From contig NC_088188.1 of NCBI RefSeq assembly GCF_028769735.1, forward strand, positions 682,001-746,000: DNA of 64,000 nucleotides, given 5' to 3'. Under the pieces are notes generated by a model. That model was not told the origin of the DNA and searched no databases. It saw only the letters and a program-made list of their open reading frames with translations. A program made the position numbers and the translations under genes. The DNA is from Zonotrichia leucophrys gambelii (Eukaryota > Chordata > Aves > Passeriformes > Passerellidae). Below are positions 1 through 11,120 of this stretch, in pieces. The first letter of the stretch is position 1. Every line of letters starts with the position of its first letter.

Positions 1-927
1 ACATGACTTAGAAACTTCTGCCCAAGCATTGAGCCTGCTGCAGAGCAGAAACTTTGTTCTGAAGTTTAGTGGCTTCACAGACTTTCAAGAGGAACTTGAT
101 TCAGACTCTGCTTTCACTTCCTTCAAGAGTTCCCAAAATACCTGCCCTCCTTTCCCTCCAGTGACCCAGGCAAAGGCAGGAGTGGTGCTGGGCAGCCCAG
201 CACAGGACTGCACAGTGCTCCAGACTCCTTAGCTGGCTTAGCCAGAGGGAATTCCTAAATGCCACCCCGGATGCCTCCCCAGCTGGGCTCTCTTCTCCAC
301 TGCCACGGAGGAAGAGAAGGTTATTTCACAGAACTGGGCTCCTCTCAGTGTTCTCAGTGTGTGTGTGTTCATGTAAGCAGAGAGAAATCTCCTTCATCAT
401 CTCCCAACCACCCTTACAAGTGTTTCTCAGTTCTGAGGAAGAGGAGCTGAATATTATGTGGGCAGCATGTTCTTAAGGGCAGCTGGAAGTGATTTGCCCC
501 TTTTCCCTCCCATAGCAATGCCCACTGTTCCTGTGCTGCTCCTCCCACCCCTCCAGACATCTCTGGGTCCACGCTGCAGGTAAACAGCTTGCAGCCTTCT
601 CCTGAAGGTCCCAAAAGGGATTTAGAGGCTTGGAGATGATACAGTGCTTGGCAAAGATAGGACTGGCACTCAAGGGGCCATCCTGCAGCCTCCAAAGGAG
701 ATGATATTCCTCATGGAGACACACCTACATGCACAGGGTTCACAGGGAACACCTGATCCCACCTGCCCAAGGAATCTGCATTGGAGCATGGGACAGGCAT
801 CAGGATGCTGAAATCTCTCTTGTGGTCTGGAGCCAGTCAGCATCCTGAAATGAATCATTTTGCCAGTGGCTGCTCCAGCTTTCTGCAAGTTTGGGAAAGT
901 GGGGGCCAGGGAGCAGCTAATTCCCAC

Positions 928-966
928 TGGGCCAGGTCCCTTCTAACCCAAACCATTCCATGACTT
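928..966 (+). repeat. CR1 LINE 3'-end remnant
   Basis: The block ending CCAAACCATTCCATGACTT, preceded by a 'ggtcccttctaaccc' stretch, matches the extreme 3' end of avian CR1 elements in sense orientation. Only the terminal 40 bases are convincing. Sequence further left does not resemble CR1. Confidence 0.5.
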
Positions 967-2152
967 TAAGAGAAAAACTGGTCCCATTCACTGCAGGGAG
1001 TTGCCAGCACACCTGACTCAGCCTTCCACAGACATGTACACCCTTCCCAGCCCTAGCGTAGCTTTATCCTCTATTTCTTTTTGGCACCACAAATAAAATT
1101 GCTCTCTCCTTAGAAGGCACCACACCCATCCCTTCTATAGATTGAGGGTGGGCTGCTCCTCACCCCAGCACAGGCCATCATCCTGCAGATGGAGGGGAGG
1201 GAAGGCAAGGGCTGGCAGGAATGTGCATGCACAGCCCTGTCCCTGGTAGCACATCCACTGCACAGACTGCCCTGATCTGCCTCCAGCTGGAGAAAACCGA
1301 CAGAAAAATTGGCAGGAGGAGGAGACTGCCCTGGAAAGGGAATTCCAGGACATGAGAAGGCAGCGGGAGCCAGGGAAGCTCTGTCTGACAGCCAGGGGCA
1401 CCAGCAGCACAGGGGCCATCAGGATACTCCACTTTAGATCCTTCCAGGTCTGAATATTTATTTTCAGTGAAGATCAAACTAAGAACTGGTTATCTAGATC
1501 TTTTTTTCCAGGCGAGACGGGGAATGGAGAGACTTGCATCACTTATCTTATTCTAAAAGTTAAAATTTATTCTCTTTCTGCCTGGCAGATGCCTACATTG
1601 GGTGAGATGAGCTGCCCTCAGACACATATTTCTCTTTCTCCATAAGCTGATGCTGAGACTGATGAGCTGTGGCCAAAGGCACTTCTTGTTCTGCCTCCCC
1701 TGCTTCTGTCGCACAAAGGCATCTTTGTTTCAGGTCCTCTTACATAAATAGTTAATTTCCTCAAAGGCTAGGGAGGTTTGTGGGTGAACTGAAAGGCTGC
1801 TGAGCCTGAGGTGGAAACAAACCTTAAACCTGTGCAAAGAGAAGTTACTGTTTTATACCCCATAAATCAGGACTAGGATGGTGGGTGTCATCTTTTAGTC
1901 TGGATAGGATGATAGAATAATTTATAGACCTGTAATACTGCATTTGGTATTTGTTCAGAAAGGTGCCCAGAGGTGAGCATGGAATTGAATATGCAGCAAG
2001 AAACCTTTGAGGAGAGGGACAAAAGGGCACAAGTCATGGGCTGTCAGCTCCATGCAGCAGCACGAGGGAATGAGGGGTGGCTGCCAATGCCCACCTCGGG
2101 TGAGTCATGGACCCTCCACAGGGTAAGAACCAGACACACACAGTGCCAGTGC

Positions 2153-2380
2153 CCCAGCAGCCAGGAGAGGGAATGCTGCTCTGGGAGCATCCCAGCAGCC
2201 AGGAGGGGGAATGCTGCTGTGGGAGCATCCCAGCAGCCAGGAGGGGGAATGCTGCTGTGGGAGCATCCCAGCAGCCAGGAGGGGGAATGCTGCTCTGGGA
2301 GCATCCCAGCAGCCAGGAGGGGGAATGCTGCTGTGGGAGCATCCCAGCAGCCAGGAGGGGGAATGCTGCTCTGGGAGCTG
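2153..2380. repeat. 38-bp minisatellite, six copies
   Basis: Six head-to-tail units start at 2153, 2191, 2229, 2267, 2305 and 2343, each beginning CCCAGCAGCCAGGA. Units are nearly identical. The main variation is a C/G change in 'ctgctCtggg' versus 'ctgctGtggg', running C-G-G-C-G-C across the six copies, plus one A for G in the first copy. Because 38 is not a multiple of three, every frame through the array stays open and gives rotating peptide repeats. Those open frames are artefacts of the repeat and not evidence of a gene. Confidence 0.95.
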
Positions 2381-3186
2381 GGCACTGAGTGCCAGCACAG
2401 CACCTGCACCAACCCACCTGCCAGATTCCTTTTCAGTAATGTATTAAGGTACTAAGTGCTTGTTGGGGCTCCATTAGCCAGAGATCAGGATTAAACCAAC
2501 ACTAGTGCTGTCTTCAAGGTCATCCCCATCAGCAGCTGGTTTTGGGGAAAGGTGGGAAGAGTTATGCAACCCAAGCTGTTAACACTAGACCACAAATGTG
2601 GAGCAGCAGAAAGGGAAGAGCAGGTGGTGAGGCAGCACATCTGGGGTGCTGCTGAGTAAGGGCAAAGCTTCTGGGCCTGCCCTTGCTAACCACAGGACCC
2701 TGGTGCTGCGGCCTCAGCCTGCCCTGAGCACAGGGAATTAAGGCAGCACTCAGTGTGGATCCAGGCAGCCCCGAGGCACCCCTAACCCAGAGCCCACCTC
2801 CAGCCCTCCCTGAGACTGACTGAGGAGCCACAGTCCTCTGGAGAGGGCACACAAGGACCCCAAGGAGGCTCTCAGGAGTTTCCATCAGCTCTCTGCCTTC
2901 AGCTGCTGGCAGAAGCTCAGCTAAGGGGCTGAAGGTAAGTGCTTATTTCTACAGCTTGCAATTACAAGTCGCTTTCTCTCCCTTGCCATGGGAGACAAAA
3001 TGCACACAGTCTCTTCCCAAAACAGTGGGTGAAATGGGAGGGGCTTTTGGTGGTTGGTTTATTTTCTCCAAAATGACAAAATAATTTTCAAAAAATCACA
3101 GGAGCATTTTAATGAAATATTTAAAAAAACAAAACCAATCTTTTCAGAAGATCCTTTGAAACGGTAAAGTTATCTTAGCATACTGA

Positions 3187-3455
3187 TAAGGTGTCGTGGT
3201 TTGAGACATTGACAGGAAGTAGGGTTTTTTTTTGGATATGCTGTGGCCACCAATAGGTGTTCAGATTTTAATAAGGTTTTCATTTTCCTTGTGGTTTTTT
3301 TTTTCTTTTCTTGTAGTTTAGTTAATAAAGTTTTCTTTATTTCTAAGTAGGAGCCTGCTTTGCTTATTCCTGGTCACATCTCACAGCAGACACCAGGGAG
3401 AGGGTATTCTCATGGGGGCACTGGCATTGTGCCAGGGTCAAACCATGACATAAGG
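3187..3455 (+). mobile_element. Solo LTR of an endogenous retrovirus with 5-bp target duplication
   Basis: The LTR runs from 3192 to 3450 (259 bp). It opens TGTCGTGGTTTGA and closes TCAAACCATGACA, terminal inverted repeats that match at 12 of 13 positions. The flanking pentamer TAAGG is present on both sides (3187-3191 and 3451-3455), which is a target-site duplication. A polyadenylation signal AATAAA followed by a T-rich stretch lies at about 3325-3345, setting the plus orientation. No internal retroviral region is present, so this is a solo LTR left by recombination. A 5-bp duplication is common in class III (ERVL-like) elements, but family assignment needs a repeat library. Confidence 0.85.
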
Positions 3456-3607
3456 AAACCCTCTCATGCAGAGGAAATCAAACAATGATTACACCTAAGG
3501 GTGGGCAGGGCCAGGTCAGGGTAAGGTGTGTCCAGACACAAGAAAGGAGTTCAGGGAAAAGCAAAACTTTCATGTTTTAGTAAATCCAAAATTCCTGTCT
3601 CTGCACT

Positions 3608-3740
3608 CAAAAAAACAAACAAAAAACCCCCCAAAAAAACAACAAGAAACACAACAAAAATCCAACCAAGCAAACCAAACCCAACCCCTGTCCCTAAAAA
3701 ACTCCAAATCCCAAAAAAAACCCAAAAAATCACAGGTCCA
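3608..3740. repeat. A-rich low-complexity tract
   Basis: Runs of A broken by C, such as AAAAAACAAACAAAAAACCC, continue for about 130 bases. The purine-rich composition opens lysine/asparagine-rich frames on one strand and phenylalanine-rich frames on the other. These are compositional artefacts. Confidence 0.85.
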
Positions 3741-5433
3741 TGGAGGGGTGATGAGAACTAAAGATGGCTTTGCTACAATGAATTTAAAAGGCTCTTCAGA
3801 TGTCTGGAATGTGTGGAGATCTGCAAAAGGGGAGGAGATGCTCACAGGCAGCACCACACTTTATTGTTATTCCCAATACAAAACCAGCCAAAACAACACG
3901 GGGCTGGTTCCAAAACAAAGCAAGAGGTGCTCGGCAGCACAACTCTGACACAGCTAAAAATGTTCACCTGGTTTTTAAAAGCCTGATGATTTCATGGAAG
4001 GAAAACCTACCAAGGGCTCCTAAAACATCAATAAATAGTTTCTGGATTACCAAGTCGCTGAGCTGCAGGTCCTGCCAGGTGAGGGCACACAGCTGAGTCA
4101 CAAACCCCTGCAGCAGTCACTGGGCCCTGTCACTCGGCTGTCTGACCAGCCTTGCCCTCAGGGCGCTCGCTCTGGCCTCTCCGTGTTTCCTGGGGAGATT
4201 TTTGAAGCGTTTTCCATGTGTTTATTCCCTTTTGTTCATTCATATCTGGTTACACCTGCATCCCTCTCACCTCACACTGGGTTTCAGGCCTCCAAGGTGA
4301 CACCAGGGCAGCTCCAAGCTGAAGCTGAGGCCTTTCTCAGGATCTGACAGGCGAGGACTTTCACCTCCCCAGCCCAGACTAAGTTCCTCACCCTGCAGTG
4401 TGGGGATCAGCTCTCCCAGCAGAAGCACAGCAGATCTTGAGGCAGCACCAGGGAGCATGAGCACAGGGGCTGCAGCAAAAATGCTGAGTGTGTAGCTACT
4501 GGAGCTGAGAGCTTAACTCATGCAGAGAGCACGTTTCCTTTCCTATTCCAGTTGTTAACAAAATACATCGGGGACAATCCCTCAGGAGACGTCACCATTT
4601 CCTCAAGCACTCTGCCAGATTTTTAGATTTTTTTTTTTTTCTAATGTGTTTAAGCTAAATTTTCATGTCCTCAGTGTGAATTTCCAGCCCTTTGTCTGTC
4701 TCTGCAGTTCTCCTCAGCACCCCACATCAACACGAAGCTGGTGCTGGTCTGTGTCACTGCAGCAAGTTCAGGCTCTGCCCACCCACAGCCCACATGCACA
4801 TCACCCCTCTTCAAACCACCCCCCTCAGGACACCCTCAGCACATCTTTCAGCATTCCCAGTCTCCAGCTTTTTCCTCCCAGCAGATCCCTTGTATTTTGG
4901 GTTATTTCTTGCTGGTGGTATTAGAGGCCCTTTATCCAAGTTTATCAGCAATCTGGCTGCTTTGGCTGTGGTTCAGATTCTCTGCTACCACATTTTTCTG
5001 TGACTAATTCTTGTGAAATTTCTGCTTCTTTGGTGGCACCAGAGCTGTTATTAACATGGTGTGAAATCCTTCACTGAGAGGCGACAGAGGAACACAATGA
5101 GAAACCCCAGCAGTAAGTTTTAAAGAAAAAATAAATCAGTAAGCCACAGAAACTGAATGACTATGTCAGTAGTACAGGGAGACAGAAGGGAGTTTCAGTC
5201 TTACTTTTTTTTCCCAATATATTCCAATAAGAGATTTAGGAATAAATGTTTCCTGTTAACAGCATCTTGGTGACAGTGATAAATCCCCTCTATTATATTA
5301 TTGTATATAATACACAATACTGTTGCACTCTTCTTGCCCATTCTTGTATTTCTTCTCCTACATTTAGCAGCAGTACAAGATTTGGACACACAAAGAACAA
5401 GGCCACCCAGAGAGGACAGAGGCAGACCAGATC

Positions 5434-5860
5434 CATGAAATCATTAGGGTTGGAAAAGCTCTCTAAGATCAGTGAGTCCAACCACCCCCAAAGCACTGCC
5501 AAGGCCACCAGTGCCCCATGTCCTCAAGTGCCACATGCACAGGGCTGTTAAACCCCTCCAGGCACAGAGACACTGCCACTGTCCTGGGCAGCTGTGCCAG
5601 GGCTGGACAACCCTCCCAGGAAGGAATTTCCCCAAATCCCCCCTGAGCTGCCCTGGCCCAGCCTGAGGCCGTTCCCTCTGCTCCTGTCCCTGTTCCCTGG
5701 AGCACAGCCCGACCCCCCCGGCTGTCCCCTCCTGTCAGGAGCTGTGCAGAGCCACAAGGGCCCCCTGAGCCTCCTTTGCTCCAGGCTGAGCCCCTGCCCA
5801 GCTCCCTCAGCCCCTCCTGGGGTCCAGGCCCTTCCCACTCCTCAATGTCCATCCTGTAGA
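5434..5860 (-). repeat. CR1 LINE 3' region, antisense
   Basis: The segment begins with the reverse of a CR1 terminus ('gaaatcattagggttggaaaag' followed by 'tctaagatcagtgagtccaacc'). It continues through the typical antisense CR1 3' region, including 'ggcagctgtgccagggctggacaa' and 'tttccccaaatcccccctg'. About 430 bp is retained, with no intact reverse-transcriptase reading frame. Confidence 0.85.
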
Positions 5861-6814
5861 GATGAAATAGGACATGGACTCACCATCCTCAGACACCGTC
5901 CAAACCCTCCTGGTTCAATCACAGCTCAGTCTCTTCTTGTTCTTCCACAGCAACAGTCTCACCTGCACCAAAGAGGAGACAACCCAGACCAGAAGTTTAG
6001 TTTACATGAATTTAGTTTAGAAATTTAATTTACAGGAATGGTACTTCAGTGTGAACACAGAGGGGGAAAAAAATCAAGACCTCCGAGGCCAGTGCCCAGT
6101 CTCTCCCTATCCCTGCCAACCTCTGCTTTGTGCCCTTTCCAGGAGCTGCTGGAAACCAGGTTCAGCATCAGGGGGAGCCACCAAATCCTTTTGGTCACTC
6201 ACTCACACAGCACCCAGGACTTGTCACATAAGCCTGCAAGAGCCTGTGCCCCACAAGCACAAAACCCCCACTTTGGGGGAACACAGGAGGGAGCTGAAGG
6301 AAGACAGGCTTGGTCATTGCAGTTCAAGGACCTGGGGAAGATCCTTCACAGGGAACTTCAGTGTTTGGAGAAGATCACTGTGGTCCTGGGAGGAAAACAC
6401 CTCTAAAACCCATTGGGTCCTGCCTGGGAGGTGGGGCAGGATGCAAACACTCCAAGGAAAAACGAGCAAGTCCTCCTGCCAGCTTTGCCCTGCTTGAGGG
6501 AGGTCACAGGGGGCCATCTGTAGGAAGAGGAAAGCCAAGCAGCAAGACTTGAACAAGGTCCTGCTCCAAGATCTTTTCCAACAGGACCAGATGCTCCCAC
6601 AAGTGATCCTGGGAACTCCATGGAGGAAGAGACCCTTCCTCAAAGCTTTCAGGTGTCTCCAAGATCAGTTGATCACCAATACCTCTCACATCTGCCCACA
6701 TTTTGCCTCTGTTTTGCTCTTCCAGCCCCCCAGAGGGGATGGAATTATCTACAAAAAACGCTGGGACCAGGGATGGGCTGAGCCCTGGGCACTCCTGTGC
6801 CTGAGCAGCCTCCC

Positions 6815-6957
6815 ACTGCCCATCCCTGGCAGTGCCCAAGGCCAGGCTGGGTGGGGCTTGGAGCAGCCTGGGATAGTGGGAGGTGTCCCTGCCATGGCAG
6901 GGGCTGGGATGGGCTTTAAGGTCCCTTCCCACCCAAACCATTCTGGGATTCTGTGAA
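6815..6957 (+). repeat. CR1 LINE 3' end
   Basis: Sense CR1 3' end: 'ggcagtgcccaaggccaggct', 'ggtgtccctgccatggcagg' and 'ggtcccttcccacccaaaccattctgggattctg' follow in the expected order. The 5' limit is approximate. Confidence 0.85.
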
Positions 6958-7699
6958 ACAGCACAGAAATCTGCATGTGTGTGTCCCAATGTTTTTAAAT
7001 ACAACATTTTAAACAGGGATCTTCAGTATTTCAGTGTAGGTTGAGGGTGGCTCAGAGCTCACCAACCCAACCTGATTTCTGCCAGTTCCCTGTAGCACGT
7101 CAGAACCCCTGGAATGCTCAAAGTCTTCCGTAAATTTTGCCACCATTCATTTTAACCTTTCTCCTCCTCAGGTGAAATACAAATGCCAACAAATGTGCAA
7201 TTGGAGATTATCTAAACATCTCACACAACACATCCCAGCTGGGAATCCCCCTCCTTCCACAACTCAGGAATTGTGTTGGCTACAGAAGAGCTCTGAATAC
7301 CTGCCCAAGGCTTTCCTTTGCTCAGGGATTTCCTTCCCAGCCCATAATTCAGTCAGGTTTGACACCCACACATCAGAAGGCCAAGCTGAATGCCAGCATG
7401 GAGGAGTCATTGCTGAGATGTGATTCCCACAGTGAGGCAGCTGCTCCCACCCTGCCATGCCCAGACTGGAATCATTATCCTTGGCCTTTCAGATCATCTC
7501 TCACATCCCGCCATGCACTTGGCAGGAAAGGACAGCAGAAAGGCATGGCAGGTCAGAAGGGACTTCAGTCTTGCGCAATAGATCTCTACATTTGATTCTT
7601 ATCTTTCTGGGGCCATGGAGCTGCTCTGAGGGCTGGAGCCAGGCAGGGAGAGCTGGGGGGTTCACCTGAAGAAGGAAAGGATCCAGGGAGAGCTCAGAG

Positions 7700-7995
7700 C
7701 CCCTTGCAGAGCCTGAGGGGGCTCCAGGAGAGCTGAACAAGGCATGCAGGGACAGGACACAGGGAATGGTTTCCCACTGCCAGGATGGGATGTTGGGAAT
7801 TAGGAATTGTTCCCTGTGAGGGTGGGCAGGCCCTGGCACAGCTGTGGCTGCCCCTGGATCCCTGGCAGTGCCCAAGGCCAGGCTGGACAGGGCTGGGAGC
7901 ACCTGGGACAGTGGGAGGTGTCCCTGCCATGGCAGGGAGTAGAACAAGATGGTAAGCAAGGTCTCTTCCAACCCAAACCATTCTGTCACATTACC
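7700..7995 (+). repeat. CR1 LINE 3' end
   Basis: A sense CR1 fragment of about 295 bp. It includes the 'ttccctgtgagggtgggcagg' motif, the 'tggatccctggcagtgcccaagg' motif and the terminal 'tcttccaacccaaaccattctg'. It belongs to the same subgroup as the copy at 58,100-58,345. Confidence 0.9.
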
Positions 7996-9287
7996 TTACA
8001 CTTAAAAGCAGATCACCAAGTTCCAGGAAACAATGAAACTGTGATTCCCACACATTGGGAATCGAATTTCCTATGAAAACAGAAAAAACCAAGCAGTGCA
8101 CTATCACCCTTCAAACCCAGATCAGTCTGGCTCTTTTGAACTATACAGGCCTTTTTCCCACTACTTAGCAAATAATCTCACATATCAGACTTCACAGAGG
8201 AAAGAGCCTCCAGCAGGAGCTACAGGAGAATCACTGCCAGCCGGTGACTTGCAAGTGATGTGAGAAGCACAATCAGTTTGTAGGTAAGAAAGGGAAGAAA
8301 AATGTTAAATATGCTTTTTTCACTAAATCTGAAGATACTTGAATTATTGCCAACACTGAACAACAGGAGTACTGTTCCTGCAGTGTGCTTTGAACCAATG
8401 CATGCAATCATTGCTAATGGCCAGGGCAGTTTCTCTGTTCCTTCCTTGTACAAGTGAGTAATGACCAGAAACTGAAACTGTGGCTGGTCACGACTGAGGA
8501 GGCTCCTCCTCACTGCCATCCCCCAGCTCTCTGGCCAAGCTGCCCAAGAGGAAGGCAATCCATGGCAGCAGGACTCCTGGCCCCATGAGCTCAGCCTGCT
8601 GGAATGCTGCTGCTCCTGTGTCCCCAGGGCCTTCCTCCTCCTTGGGGGCAGGGGCAAAGCTGAAGGGGTTCCTGAGGATTAATGGGGTGAGAAAAAGCCA
8701 GGAGACAGCACAGAAATCCAAGTGCTGCTGGTACCTCTGGGGAGCCTCCAGCCTTACCCAAATGACACCCGGCCCAGGCCACCAGGCAGTCTTGCTCCAG
8801 CACTTCTGCAGATCCAGGTGCTCCTGGGCTGGATCTCAAATGCATCCCTCTGCTTCAGGGCTGGCCATGGCCATCCTCCTTTCACAGGCTGCCGTGTCCC
8901 ACTGGCTGCTGGCTCTGCCCTGTGCCCTCTAGCCCTTGGGAGAGAGGTGGCAGCTCTGCACCCAGCAATGGTGTCCAACACCTCTCTGGGCTGCACCCAC
9001 CAACCTCTCCTGTGGAAGTCAGGTTTGGCACCTGCTCAAGGAGCTGCCTCCCATGTGAGAGGCTGGATTACCCTAAAATCCAGGATAGAAGCTCTCCTTA
9101 AAATCTTGGTGATGGGACGGGCTGGGGATGGCCACCTGCTATGCCAAGGTGGAGGCTGATGCTACAGAATTAAATGAAGAAGGGAATAGGGACAGAGAAA
9201 GCCAAGACAAAAAGGATGGCACTGAAAAGAAGATAAAAGAGAACAATGGCCTTTCACACACAGATGGAATCAATCACAAAATGCTTT

Positions 9288-9530
9288 TGGTTAAAAGGGA
9301 CCTTAAAGGTCATCTTGTTCCAGCTCCATGGGCAAGACCAGGCTGCTCCCAGCCCCATCCAGCCTGGCCTTGGGACACTGCCAGGGATCCAGGGGCAGCC
9401 ACAGCCTCTCTGGGCACCCTGTGCCAGGCCTGCCCACACTCACAGAGAAGAATTCCTTCCCAATACATCGAACCTAAATTTCCTCTCAGTCTGAACCCAT
9501 TCCTCCTTGTCCTGTCACTGGCACACCAAT
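9288..9530 (-). repeat. CR1 LINE 3' end, antisense
   Basis: Antisense CR1: 'gggaccttaaaggtcatcttgttcc' is followed by 'ccagcctggccttgggacactgcc' and 'gggcagccacagcctctctgggc', the mirror order of the sense copies at 6815 and 7700. It ends near 'ctccttgtcctgtcactgg'. Confidence 0.9.
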
Positions 9531-10744
9531 AGGTCATGTTGAGTTTTTTCATGTTGAGCCACCCCAAAGCCCAGAGGCTCAGGCTTTTCTGCTGCTGTGC
9601 AGCCACAGGCAGAGCATGGGGCCAGCAGCTGCCTGCCCTCCCCATAGCTCACCGGAGGGAGGCACTGGTGCTGCTGGTGGGGCAGGTAAGGTGATGCCAC
9701 CTGACACAGCTGGGCTGCGGGAACTAGAGAAAAGAATTAATTTCTCTTGAGCATTTTTATAGCTTGTAACCTCCTCTGGAACTCTCAGTCTGGGAGACAA
9801 ACCCTCAGATAACAAAGCCGTGTCAGGGTTGAGAACACTCGTAAAACTCTTCATTTGCTCTGCTGCTCGCGTGACTCACACCACACTTCCTTATGCAACC
9901 ACTCTGCTGCCTCCAGGGACCTTTGGCCCTCCTGGTGAGAGACAGAGAGGGAGGGACTGGAGCAGTGTGGAAACCTCTGTCCCCATTCCCTGCAGATGGT
10001 GGAAGATGCTGCTGGAAGAACCTGGCCAGGACCACCAAGCTGTGCCTGCATCCTCCAGGATGCTCAGCCCTCATCCCTGGCCAGGCCGCCACACAAACAC
10101 CAGGAAAGGACTGCTCCTTTTCCAAACTGCAGCTCCCCTCTCCGCTGCAATCCAAGCCAGGATGTGACAGGAACTGGGAATCTCAGCAATCCCCACAAAC
10201 AACTGGGCTGTCAAAACCCAGGAGAATCACTTCCCATCCCTCAGGTCTCACGGAGCTGCAACGAAAGCACAGTGCTGAGAATTTACAGGAACCTCTGGAA
10301 AAAGCTGAAAGTCCTGCCTCTAGCTCAGTGGGATGAACAAGTGTGGGGAACACAGAATATTGAGGAACAGCTCCCTGCCAGCACAGCACCAACAGGGTCC
10401 TGTGGGGAGGAGGGAGGGTGCCCACACACACGGAGCTCTGGGAAGCTGGGAAAGGGAGCAAGAGCTGGCTAAGGCTTCCTGGTTGCAGGAGTGCCATGGG
10501 TGCCCCAGGCGAGCTGGGTGGCCCCTGGCAGCTCCTCACTCCCTGCTAGGAGACTCGATTTTAATTGCTCATAAAACTCCAGCCATTGTTTGCAGTTGGA
10601 GCAGAGCTCTCTGCACTCAGCATCTGCCCCAGGCAGAGATTTTTGCTTTAATTTCAGCTAAAATGGTAGAGTTGGTCCTGGTACACTTAAAGGGGAAGAA
10701 CAAGTCCAATATTAAACAGGGGATGTTAGAAGGGAAAAACCAGG

Positions 10745-11120
10745 AAACCTATTAGCCTTATTGTGATCCCAAGTGAAACAGAAACAGCCATCTCAAGCCT
10801 CTCACTAATTAGAGGCTAAAAATGTAATTGTCAGACCCCACAGTTACATGCAAAGCAGATCTTATGGGGTGGTCTTTGTTATTTTAAACAAAATCACAGC
10901 TAAGAGGGTTGTTTCTAATGATGGCCATGACCAGCTGCTCTTCAACAACAAAACTCTTACTGCTGAATAACTATTAAAAAGAAAAGATCGGGCTACCGGA
11001 GCCCCCGAATGTCACAGCAATACCAGATGACGGTGACAAGTTGCCAAAGTATTCAGATTGCTCTGCAGCATGGAGGGATTATAATATATGGTCTAACCAG
11101 GGGGAAGGGCTGAATTCCAG
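10745..11120. promoter_or_regulatory. Putative conserved non-coding element / enhancer
   Basis: This AT-rich block differs in texture from its neighbours. It has homeodomain-type cores (CACTAATTAGAGG near 10,803-10,815 and TGTAATTGTCAG just after), an octamer-like ATGCAAAG near 10,847, a SOX-like CTTTGTTATTTT stretch near 10,876, and preserved CpGs in GATCGGGCTACCGGAG near 10,987. CpGs kept inside AT-rich DNA suggest constraint. This is inference from pattern only; no conservation data are available here. Confidence 0.3.

Larger units (their letters stand above)
1..5430. other. Gene-free left flank, part 1
   Basis: No coding exon, RNA gene or CpG island is recognisable here. Open frames are short, overlap on both strands and show no family motif. 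The stretch holds a CR1 3'-end remnant near 928-966, a 38-bp minisatellite at 2153-2380, a solo LTR at 3192-3450 and an A-rich low-complexity tract at about 3608-3740. Base composition is moderate (about half GC) with few CpG dinucleotides, as expected of intergenic or intronic avian DNA. It could be the distal part of the first intron of the minus-strand gene that starts near 26.4 kb. Confidence 0.6.

Noticed and set aside
2153..2380. CRISPR-like array
   Set aside because: Repeats are contiguous without unique spacers and the genome is vertebrate.
2034..2455. Peptide-repeat frames on both strands
   Set aside because: Produced by the 38-bp minisatellite, whose length rotates the frame.
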